Positions 7,857-15,389 of a stretch of DNA of 64,000 bases are shown in pieces. The number at the start of each line of letters is the position of its first letter. Position 1 is the stretch's first letter. The position numbers were made by a program, and so were the translations under genes. The notes beneath the pieces were generated by a model, which searched no databases, was not told where the DNA came from, and saw only the letters and a program-made list of their open reading frames with translations. Source of the stretch: CAG-390 sp964522215 (GTDB lineage: Bacteria > Bacillota > Clostridia > Oscillospirales > CAG-272); NCBI GenBank assembly GCA_964522215.1, contig CAZFVR010000007.1, forward strand, positions 1 to 64,000. Direction: 5' to 3'.

Positions 7857-8523
7857 TAGCATAAGAACTGTTGAGCTTTTCTCGGCGATACCTGCGCTTC
7901 TGCGCCAACTGCTTGACAGCACCGAGTACCCGTGGGAAGCTCTGCCTCGCATTGCGGGATATATTGATGAGCTTTTTCGGCGCGGCATTGACGGCTATAC
8001 TCAACTCTCCCCCGGCGTTTTGGTGGGGCGTGATGTAAAAATTGCCTCCACCGCAACGATAGAGGGCACGGCGATACTTGGGGACGGCACCACCCTTCGC
8101 CCCGGCGCATATCTTCGCGGCGGTGTATTTGCGGGGGAGGGTTGCGTGATAGGCAACTCCACCGAGCTTAAAAATTGCATTTTGATGGATCACGTGCAGG
8201 TGCCGCATTATAACTACGTTGGTGATTCGATCCTCGGCTGTCGTGCGCACATGGGCGCTGGGGCGGTATGCTCTAACCTAAAATCAGACGGTCGCGCCGT
8301 GGTCGTCCACTGTCGCAACGGCAGAAATATAGACACCGGGCTTCGCAAGTTCGGTGCAATACTCGGGGATAGTGCCGACATAGGCTGCGGGTGCGTTTTA
8401 AGCCCCGGTGCAGTGATCGGCAAAGGTACATCCGTCTATCCGCTGACTCATCTGCGCGGCGTGATCCCCGCGGGATGTATAGTCAAAGGTGCCGCAGATA
8501 TAGTTGAACGAGAAATAAGATAA
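7849..8523 (+). CDS. left-handed beta-helix acyltransferase-like protein (GlmU C-terminal domain type)
   Basis: About 224 residues built of hexapeptide repeats (for example VLVGRDVKIASTATIEGTAI and VIGNSTELKNCILMDHVQ), the left-handed beta-helix of the acetyltransferase half of GlmU and relatives. The stretch GDSILGCRAHMGAGAVCSN resembles the GlmU acetyl-CoA and glucosamine-1-P binding region. The nucleotidyltransferase half is missing, with about 55 non-repeat residues in its place. It starts at a GTG (7849) overlapping the stop of the HTH-GlmM gene; another in-frame GTG lies at 7837. Being coupled to GlmM, it may acetylate glucosamine-1-P; a separate pyrophosphorylase would then be needed. 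That role is inference from fold and context. Confidence 0.75.
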   Translation: MTDSIRTVELFSAIPALLRQLLDSTEYPWEALPRIAGYIDELFRRGIDGYTQLSPGVLVGRDVKIASTATIEGTAILGDGTTLRPGAYLRGGVFAGEGCVIGNSTELKNCILMDHVQVPHYNYVGDSILGCRAHMGAGAVCSNLKSDGRAVVVHCRNGRNIDTGLRKFGAILGDSADIGCGCVLSPGAVIGKGTSVYPLTHLRGVIPAGCIVKGAADIVEREIR

Positions 8524-8566
8524 CTCGGCACGCTGTCCAAAATGCCGATAGCAAACAACGCAAAAC

Positions 8567-8612
8567 GGCGGTAAAAGCCTTACGGTTTTTACCGCCATAT
8601 TTTTTATCTTTT
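8567..8612 (+). terminator. rho-independent terminator
   Basis: Stem GGCGGTAAAA (8567-8576) pairing with TTTTACCGCC (8587-8596), followed by a T-rich tail. It separates the glmM pair from the lipoprotein/SPFH operon. Confidence 0.88.
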
Positions 8613-8641
8613 TATTTATTATTACGTTAACTTCTTTTTGC

Positions 8642-8670
8642 TTGACAAAACTTTTTGCATATGTTAATAT
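8642..8670 (+). promoter_or_regulatory. strong sigma-A promoter of the LRR/SPFH/P-type ATPase operon
   Basis: TTGACA at 8642-8647, 17-base spacer, TAATAT at 8665-8670. A small hairpin (GATCCG pairing with CGGATC) lies just before the ribosome site of the first gene. No other convincing promoter or terminator is visible until 17314. Confidence 0.85.
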
Positions 8671-8731
8671 ATACATATATAATTTTTATCTATATTAAGA
8701 TCCGAACTTTCGGGCGGATCGGAGGCAAAAA

Positions 8732-10012
8732 ATGAAAAGATACAAAAGGTGTGCGGCGTGTCTTTCCGCCGCAGCTGTAATACTTACATCCCTGCTCTGC
8801 CTTGGCGGGTGCGGGCTGTTATCCGACAGCACGGTATACGCAAAGGTATCCGAGGGCATCATATCCGCGGACGGTTTTATCTATGACCTTTATGAGAACG
8901 GCGAGGCGGAGATCGTGGGATATGACGGCGAGCCGCCCTGCCACCTCATTATCCCCGATAAGCTTGACGGACATGCCGTGGCTGCAATAGGCACAGGCGC
9001 GTTTGCTAATGATACATCCATCCTGCACCTGACGATAGGGGGCAACGTGCGCCGCATAAAGGCGGGCGGGTTTAAAAATTGCCTTTCACTTGTAGCAGTG
9101 GATGGCGGTGAGGGTCTGCAAAGCATAGGAGATTCAGCCTTTGCCGATTGCGCATCGCTCAGTGCCATAGCTCCGTTGACTGCGGTAAAGACGGTTGACG
9201 GCGCGGCGTTCTTTGGGTGCATATCCCTCTCCGCCGCCCCGGGAGCAGCCACCGCCGAACACATAGGCGCACAGGCGTACTTTGGGTGCACCGCGATAAA
9301 CAGCGTGTCGCTCTCACCCGATATCAAAGAGCTTGGCGATTACGCCTTTGGCGGTTGTACATCTATCGCCATAGCGGATCTCGGCGGACTTGTGTCTGTT
9401 CCCGATGGTGCTTTTTCGGATTGCACCGCTCTTTCCACCGTTAGTCTTAACAAAAAGACTACTCATATAGGTGCCAAAGCCTTTGGCGGTTGCACACGCC
9501 TTGCGGATATTTCCGTCCCCGCATCCGTCACATCCGTCGGCGTACGCGCCCTCTACGGCACGGCATGGCTCAACAGCCGCACCGAGAATTTTGTGGTGAT
9601 AGGTCGCGGCGTGCTCATCTCATATCGCGGCGAGGATACGAATGTTGAGATACCCTCCGATGTGAGGGTAATTGCCGATGCCTTCAGCGGCTCCGAGACG
9701 CTTCGCGCGGTAAACATTGGCGGAAAGGTCCGTATGATATCCGATTATGCATTCTCCGGCTGTACCTCGCTCGGTCGCGTGGAGATGACCGGCAAGGTCA
9801 CGGAGATAGCCGAGGGTGCATTTTCCGGCTGCACCGGGCTGTCTGTTGTCTACCTGCCCGCATCGCTCACCGCGGTCGGCAAAAATGCATTTTACGGTTG
9901 CCGCAACCTTACCTCCGTCAATTTCGGCGGGTCTGCCGGCAAATGGAACAAGATCGCCTTCGCGGACGGTAACGGTTCTCTCTCCGGCGTTTCCTGCAAC
10001 ACCAAGCCATAA
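8732..10012 (+). CDS. BspA-type leucine-rich repeat (LRR_5) lipoprotein
   Basis: 426 residues. A lipoprotein signal peptide (hydrophobic 10-25, lipobox LGGC with Cys at about 27) points to anchoring on the outer face of the membrane. The rest is a solenoid of about 23-residue LRR_5/BspA repeats with the pattern IGxxAFxxCxxLxxVxLPxSVxx; clear examples are IGDSAFADCASLSAI, LGDYAFGGCTSIAI and VGKNAFYGCRNLTSV. A break near the middle (ALYGTAWLNSRTENFVVIGRGVLISY) is also seen in the next gene and is typical of this family. These proteins bind other proteins or surfaces; no enzyme activity is expected. The start at 8732 follows GGAGG. First gene of the operon. Confidence 0.9.
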   Translation: MKRYKRCAACLSAAAVILTSLLCLGGCGLLSDSTVYAKVSEGIISADGFIYDLYENGEAEIVGYDGEPPCHLIIPDKLDGHAVAAIGTGAFANDTSILHLTIGGNVRRIKAGGFKNCLSLVAVDGGEGLQSIGDSAFADCASLSAIAPLTAVKTVDGAAFFGCISLSAAPGAATAEHIGAQAYFGCTAINSVSLSPDIKELGDYAFGGCTSIAIADLGGLVSVPDGAFSDCTALSTVSLNKKTTHIGAKAFGGCTRLADISVPASVTSVGVRALYGTAWLNSRTENFVVIGRGVLISYRGEDTNVEIPSDVRVIADAFSGSETLRAVNIGGKVRMISDYAFSGCTSLGRVEMTGKVTEIAEGAFSGCTGLSVVYLPASLTAVGKNAFYGCRNLTSVNFGGSAGKWNKIAFADGNGSLSGVSCNTKP

Positions 10013-10060
10013 TTACGCCCAAGCAATACCCAAATCTGCCCTAAAGTTGAGGATAAAAAG

Positions 10061-11086
10061 ATGAAAATAAAACGCATCCTATCTATCACAGCATTAATGC
10101 TTGCCGCGGTGCTTACCACCATCGGCTTAACATCCTGCGCCAAAAAGGATGATCCCCTGCCGACCCAGCGCACGCCCGATGAGTCGGAAGCATTCGCCTT
10201 TGGTGCTTACACGTATATAAAAAACACGGATGGCACAGCCATCATAACCGCCTACAGCGGGAGCGAAACAGCAGTGGTCATGCCGACGATGCTTGATGGT
10301 TTCAGCGTTGTTGGAATAGGCGCGGGCGCGTTTGCCGAAAACGAGACGATCACATCGCTGACCCTGCCCGCCGACCTTGAGACGATAGACGAGTACGCGT
10401 TTGCCTACTGCTCGGCGCTCTCGCGCATCGATATTCCCGGCAAAAAGCTTTGGAAGATCGGCGCAGCGGCGTTTGTAGCCACCCCATGGCTTGCCTCAAT
10501 GACAGACGAGTTTGCCGTGATCGGTCAAGGCGTACTGCTGAAATATCAGGGGCGCGGCGGGTACGTTGAGATACCGAGCGGTGTGAGATACATCACCGAT
10601 GCCTTTACAATGAACGAAAGCGTAACCTGCATCAGCATGCCGGATTCGGTAAGATACATAGGCGACAGCGCCTTTGCATACTGCACCGAGCTGCGTCGCG
10701 TTGAATTTGGCAGCGGGCTTATATCGATCGGCAGATCGGCATTTGAGGGTTGCGAAGCTCTGCCGACCATCACCCTTGGCGATTCGCTGACTACGATCGA
10801 TGAATACGCATTCCGCGATTGCTACCAACTCTCCTATGCAAGGCTCGGTCGTTCGGTGGAGAGGATCGCCACCGGCGCGTTCTTCGGCACGCAGCGTCTC
10901 AAGGTCATCTACCTGCCCGCATCGCTGAAATATATTGAAAACGATGCCTTTGCCGATTGTTTTTCCCTCTCACTGTTGCTTTACGAGTCAGATGATGCGG
11001 CGTTTGAAGCAATAGAATGCGCCACAAGCAACTATATTCTAACAGAGGCCGAGCGCCGCTGTAATTATTCCGGAGGCATAGAATAA
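10061..11086 (+). CDS. BspA-type leucine-rich repeat lipoprotein, paralogue
   Basis: 341 residues, a shorter paralogue of the preceding protein. The signal peptide ends in the lipobox LTSC (Cys at about 27). LRR_5 repeats include IDEYAFAYCSALSRI, IGDSAFAYCTELRRV, IGRSAFEGCEALPTI and IDEYAFRDCYQLSYA, with the same central break around TPWLASMTDEFAVIGQGVLLKY. The ribosome site TTGAGG precedes the ATG at 10061, 48 bases after the first lipoprotein. The next gene starts one base after its stop, which ties these surface proteins to the SPFH genes in one transcript. Confidence 0.9.
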   Translation: MKIKRILSITALMLAAVLTTIGLTSCAKKDDPLPTQRTPDESEAFAFGAYTYIKNTDGTAIITAYSGSETAVVMPTMLDGFSVVGIGAGAFAENETITSLTLPADLETIDEYAFAYCSALSRIDIPGKKLWKIGAAAFVATPWLASMTDEFAVIGQGVLLKYQGRGGYVEIPSGVRYITDAFTMNESVTCISMPDSVRYIGDSAFAYCTELRRVEFGSGLISIGRSAFEGCEALPTITLGDSLTTIDEYAFRDCYQLSYARLGRSVERIATGAFFGTQRLKVIYLPASLKYIENDAFADCFSLSLLLYESDDAAFEAIECATSNYILTEAERRCNYSGGIE

Positions 11087-11087
11087 A

Positions 11088-12953
11088 ATGAAAGCAAAAC
11101 ACGGCGCGGCGGCACTTGCCGCCTCGGCAGTGCTGGGCGCATCCGCCGTTTTGATGCTCGTCTTTTACGGTCGGGAACGGTATCTGCCGTTTATGCTCAC
11201 CGCAATATCCACTGCTGTCTACTTTGCGGTCGGAGTCATTCTTTGCGCGGCATCAGTCCTCAAGCGAGGCGCAGCAGGAAAGCAACAGGCTGCTCAAACG
11301 CCCGAGACACCCAACACAGCCGAAATGTCCAAAGCGACCACCCCACATGAGGTTGCCGACGGAGCGGAAACGATGGACGGCGATACGGAAACGAAAAAAA
11401 GCTCCGCGCAGCAAAAGCTTCGCGGAGCCGCATCAAACATCGCCCGCCTTTTTGCAGGAGCTTGGCAGTCGATCTGCCGCGCAGGCACTGCCGCCTCGGC
11501 ACTGCTGATATACGCGGTATCGGTTGCCGCATGTCTGCTTTGGGTCGTCTTTTACGGCAGGGATACATCCCTTACCGCTCTCACCTATCTTTCTCCGGTG
11601 GCACTGTGCGTTATATTCGTTATAGCCATTGCGGTAGAAAAATGGTGTCAGCACGAGATGCACTCTGCCGATGATGACCCCTTTGCGCTCTCCTGCCTTA
11701 CAACCATGCGCTCCGCCCTCTCCTGCCTGCGGCTTGAGGCGGCACTCGCCGCCATCGCTGCCATAGTTGAGCTTTTGGGGCTTTACCAAACGCGGCGAGC
11801 GCTTACGGTGTGTCTTACCGTCATCTTTGTGTACAAGCTGATATTTTTGCTGCTATCCCTCACTGTCCTGCTCATAAGGCGGGAATTTGCCGATGCACCG
11901 GATCTTTCCGTTCCCGCGCCGTTTGCGCACGGAGCGCGGCGCGACCTTGGTCTTTTGGGGTATCTTGAGAAGAACACCGGCATCACCATGCGTTCGCTAT
12001 GGAGCCTTAAGCTTATAAAAAGGTTAGCCCCCTACACCGTCATGGCCGCGGCGCTGCTGTTTTGGCTGACAACAGGTCTTGTACAGATAGAAAGCTACGA
12101 GGAGGGTGCGCTTTATCGTTTTGGCAAGCTCCGTACCGAAACACTCGCCCCCGGCATACACCTGACGCTCCCCTACCCCTTTGACAGAGTTGAGGTATAC
12201 AATACGCAAAGCATAGAGCGCACGACTGTTGGATATATCTCCTCAGATAACACGGACAACCTCTGGACCGCCGGTCACGGAAAGAGCGAGTACAAGCTCC
12301 TGCTTGGCGGAGGAAACGAGCTGGTATCGATAAACCTGCGCATTGAATACAAGATCGGCGATCTTTACCTATACCTCACACGCGGCTCTTCCCCGGATTC
12401 TGTATTGCGCGCCATGGCATACGAGGCCATAACGGCGCGAACGATAAACACAAACCTTTCGGCACTGCTTGCCGCCGACAGGACCGAATTTGCCGAAAGC
12501 TTTCGCGCGGATCTTGAAGCGAGACTTGCGGATCACGAGCTGGGGCTTGACGTGGTAAATGTGGTGCTTGAGAGCATTCACCCACCAATAGAGATTGCCC
12601 CTGTTTATCAAGAGATAGTGAGTGCGGGTATCAAGGCCGAGCAATATATACTTGATGCCGAGGCAGAGGCCGCGGTAAAGAAGGCAGAAGCGGAGAGTGA
12701 GCGCAACACTGCGATCGACTCTGCAAACGCCGCAAAAAGCACCGCAGTATCCGCCGCACACGCAGAGGTTGCAGAATTTGTTGCCTCACTTGCGGCGGAC
12801 AGTACCTACCCCGACAGCTATCGCTATCAAAAATATCTCACCGCCATAACCGGTGCATACGGAAATGCACGGCTGATAATAGTCGGTGAGGGGATAGACG
12901 AATCAAGAATATACCTTGGCAGTCTCACATCCGGCACTGCGGAGAGCCGATAG
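11088..12953 (+). CDS. multi-spanning SPFH (HflK-like) membrane protein
   Basis: 621 residues. The N-terminal half is membrane-embedded: two spans at about 5-58, a hydrophilic linker at 60-120, further hydrophobic segments at about 128-175, 205-270 and 315-335. The first pair and the second pair share the motif VFYGR(E/D) in the same place, which suggests an internal duplication. From about residue 330 a band-7/SPFH domain follows (IESYEEGALYRFGKL, then PGIHLTLPYPFDRVEVY). An Ala/Glu-rich coiled coil lies at about 515-570 (LDAEAEAAVKKAEAESE), as in HflK. Ordinary HflK has one span, so the polytopic N-terminus is unusual. There is no hflB/ftsH in the window. Confidence 0.87.
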   Translation: MKAKHGAAALAASAVLGASAVLMLVFYGRERYLPFMLTAISTAVYFAVGVILCAASVLKRGAAGKQQAAQTPETPNTAEMSKATTPHEVADGAETMDGDTETKKSSAQQKLRGAASNIARLFAGAWQSICRAGTAASALLIYAVSVAACLLWVVFYGRDTSLTALTYLSPVALCVIFVIAIAVEKWCQHEMHSADDDPFALSCLTTMRSALSCLRLEAALAAIAAIVELLGLYQTRRALTVCLTVIFVYKLIFLLLSLTVLLIRREFADAPDLSVPAPFAHGARRDLGLLGYLEKNTGITMRSLWSLKLIKRLAPYTVMAAALLFWLTTGLVQIESYEEGALYRFGKLRTETLAPGIHLTLPYPFDRVEVYNTQSIERTTVGYISSDNTDNLWTAGHGKSEYKLLLGGGNELVSINLRIEYKIGDLYLYLTRGSSPDSVLRAMAYEAITARTINTNLSALLAADRTEFAESFRADLEARLADHELGLDVVNVVLESIHPPIEIAPVYQEIVSAGIKAEQYILDAEAEAAVKKAEAESERNTAIDSANAAKSTAVSAAHAEVAEFVASLAADSTYPDSYRYQKYLTAITGAYGNARLIIVGEGIDESRIYLGSLTSGTAESR

Positions 12954-13046
12954 GGCAGTCGGCGGTCCTCCCGCCAACGGGGCGGGAATCAAAAGTGAAA
13001 CAAAAAGAAAGGATGCCCTCGCTCAGGCAAGGGCAACTATCCGACA

Positions 13047-14355
13047 ATGAAAAGCAAAGATAAAAAGATAAATGCAAATACAACACCGAGCAACGGCGGC
13101 AACGATGCCGGTGTTAGTGCCACAGCCACAGCCACAGCCACAGCCNNNNNNNNNNNNNNNNNNNNNNNNNNNNNNNNNNNNNNNNNNNNNNNNNNNNNNN
13201 NNNNNNNNNNNNNNNNNNNNNNNNNNNNNNNNNNNNNNNNNNNNNGCCACAGCCACAGCCACAGCCACAGCCTCACGCGGCGGCGCGGCATCGCACATAT
13301 TTAAGATCCTGATAGCAGCGGCGCTGGTAATAGTACTGGGCTATTTCGGATTCACCTGCGAGGTGCGGGAGGGCGGCTGTGCCGTCATCCTGCGCTTTGG
13401 AGCGGTCAGGGGCGAGATAACAGAAGCGGGGCTTTACGCGCGTTTGCCTTGGCCGTTTGAAACCGTCGTCAAGTATGACAGCCGCCTGCAGTACCTTGAA
13501 TCGGATAACCTTGAAACAACAACGGAAGATAAAAGAAATGTGATAATACAGTCCTACGCCACATGGAAGATAAGCGAACCTGTTTTGTATCACAACAGCG
13601 TGGGCGCGCGCGGCGTGGCGGATGCCTATATCAAGGATCAGGTATTCAGCGCCACCAACAGCGTAATGGGCGGCTATAAGCTGACGGGTCTTGTATCCCT
13701 CAACAGCGAAGAGCTTAAGATAGAGCAGATACAAAACGAGATATGTGCCCGCGTGAGAGAGAACTGCAAAAAGAATTACGGCATATATATAAATGATGTC
13801 AGCATATTACGGCTCTCACTGCCCGATACAAACCTGGAGAGCGTGTTTGAGCAGATGCGTGCGGACAGGCAAAAGGACATAGATACGATAATTGCAAACG
13901 CACAGCGCGATGCCAATGCAATAATATCCTCAGCCGAGGCCGAGGCTGCAGCGATCATTGCCGACGGCACGACAGCCGCCGCAGAGATCAAAGCACAGAC
14001 AGAAACAGAGGTCGCTCGCATTTATGCCGAGGCACAGGCCGCAAATATAGAGCTTTACCGCTTTTTGCGCGAGCTGGACGCGGTGGTATCCTCTGTCGGA
14101 GAGAGCACCGTACTTGTGGTAAAGACCGACGCCTACCCCTTTAACATTCTCAGCGGCTACGGCAGTTACATCAGCTCGAAGGATGACGTGAGCGGCGAGA
14201 CGGTGATAGATGACCTCACATATATCCTGACCAAGCTTCCGGAGGCTGACCGCGAGGCACTGATATCTGCGATATCCGCATTGATAGCCGATGCGGGAGG
14301 CGTAGCTCCCGTATCTCCCGCTCAGAGCCAAGCATCCGACACGGCAGGAGCGTGA
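13047..14355 (+). CDS. SPFH (HflC-like) membrane protein, interrupted by an assembly gap
   Basis: The gene contains 100 N at 13146-13245. The part before the gap (MKSKDKKINANTTPSN then Ala-Thr repeats) and the part after it (Ala-Thr repeats then SRGGAASHIFKIL) fall into one frame if the identical 27-base flanks are merged, giving an Ala-Thr linker of uncertain length. Then come one membrane span (ILIAAALVIVLGYFGF), the SPFH domain (REGGCAVILRFGAVRGEI, GLYARLPWPFETVVKYDSR), and an Ala/Glu-rich coiled coil (NAIISSAEAEAAAIIADG). The C-terminal part includes VLVVKTDAYPFNIL. ATG at 13047 has only a weak ribosome site. The gene sits 93 bases after the HflK-like gene and 4 bases before the third SPFH gene. 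Confidence 0.85.
13119..13272. repeat. GCCACA hexanucleotide repeat containing a 100-N assembly gap
   Basis: Twenty-seven bases of GCCACA repeat (4.5 units) lie on each side of a run of exactly 100 N (13146-13245). The two flanks are identical, so the gap was opened by a collapsed or overlapping simple repeat. Each unit encodes Ala-Thr, so any change in whole units keeps the frame. True length is unknown. Confidence 0.95.
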
Positions 14356-14359
14356 GATC

Positions 14360-15313
14360 ATGAGAAATGAAAAAAAGCCCTCCCTCTTTGCCGAGATACT
14401 GGGAGCGGTAACGAAGTATTTTCTTATTGCCGTGGGCGCGGTGGTGGTGCTTATCGCGCTTTCCGGTGTGAGAGTGATAGAGAGCGGCAATGTGGCCATC
14501 GTGTTGCGTTTCGGCAAGCTTGTCGGCAACAGCTATGAGGAGCAGATACACGAGCCGGGCCTTTTGTTTGCCTTTCCCTATATCGTTGACGAGGTGGTGA
14601 CCGTCCCCACCGGGAGCGTTATAGAGCAAACGGTATCCACCCACTATACCTCCGGCGAGATGACCACACTCCGCCAAAACGGATATGTTGTTACGGCGGA
14701 TCAAAATATCGCCGTGGTTCGAGCATCGGTAAAATACATGATAACCGACCCCGTGGCATACGCACTCCGCGTGGCGGATATTCCGGGTCTTATCAATGCA
14801 ACTGTCAGCACGGCTATGGTAAGCACGGCGGCAGGGGTATCGGTAGACGATCTTTTGACCTCCGGAAAGGATGATTTTGCAAGATCTGTGCTGGCATCGG
14901 CACAGGCCAAGCTATCAGCGGCGGGCGCGGGAATAACGCTTGGAACGATAGAACTTACAGACGTTGGCATGCCCACAGAGGTGCGTGACACCTATGACGA
15001 GGTAAATTCGGCCACCGTTCGCGCCGCCACAATGCTTGAGGAGGCCAAAAAATATCGCGAGACGCTACTGCCTCAAGCCGAGGCCACAGCGGCAAAGCTT
15101 AAAAACGATGCAAGCTCGGCATATTCCTCTGCCGTTGCAACGGCAAACAACGAGCTATCCGAATTTCGCGGCGTGCTTGACGAATACACGCAAAACCCGG
15201 AGCTGGTAAAAATACGGCTCTACAACTCCAAGCTCAGCGAGGCCGTGCGCAGAATAGGCAAGGTAAGGGTGGTCGGTGACGGCGAGACAAAGATATTTAT
15301 AGGCGGCGATTGA
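14360..15313 (+). CDS. SPFH (HflC-like) membrane protein, third paralogue
   Basis: 317 residues with one N-terminal span (about 15-38, FLIAVGAVVVLIALSG), an SPFH domain starting at VIESGNVAIVLRFGKLVG and including PGLLFAFPYIVDEVVTVP, and an Ala/Glu-rich helical region at about 215-260 (RAATMLEEAKKYRETLLPQ). The length equals that of classical HflC. It differs clearly from the other two SPFH proteins, so it is not a recent duplicate. It begins four bases after the stop of the preceding gene and is followed 76 bases later by the ATPase. SPFH proteins form large ring or cage assemblies in the membrane; three different subunits suggest a hetero-oligomer. Confidence 0.88.
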   Translation: MRNEKKPSLFAEILGAVTKYFLIAVGAVVVLIALSGVRVIESGNVAIVLRFGKLVGNSYEEQIHEPGLLFAFPYIVDEVVTVPTGSVIEQTVSTHYTSGEMTTLRQNGYVVTADQNIAVVRASVKYMITDPVAYALRVADIPGLINATVSTAMVSTAAGVSVDDLLTSGKDDFARSVLASAQAKLSAAGAGITLGTIELTDVGMPTEVRDTYDEVNSATVRAATMLEEAKKYRETLLPQAEATAAKLKNDASSAYSSAVATANNELSEFRGVLDEYTQNPELVKIRLYNSKLSEAVRRIGKVRVVGDGETKIFIGGD

Positions 15314-15389
15314 TGCCGAGGATATATGCATGCGCGACTGCGCCTGCACTCACACCACAGCCCACAGCGGCAGAACGAAGGTGAACCAT

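Noticed and set aside
13013..13063. 17-codon open frame after AAAGAAAGG, possible leader peptide
   Set aside because: It overlaps the SPFH start and has no regulatory pattern such as repeated codons or an attenuator hairpin.
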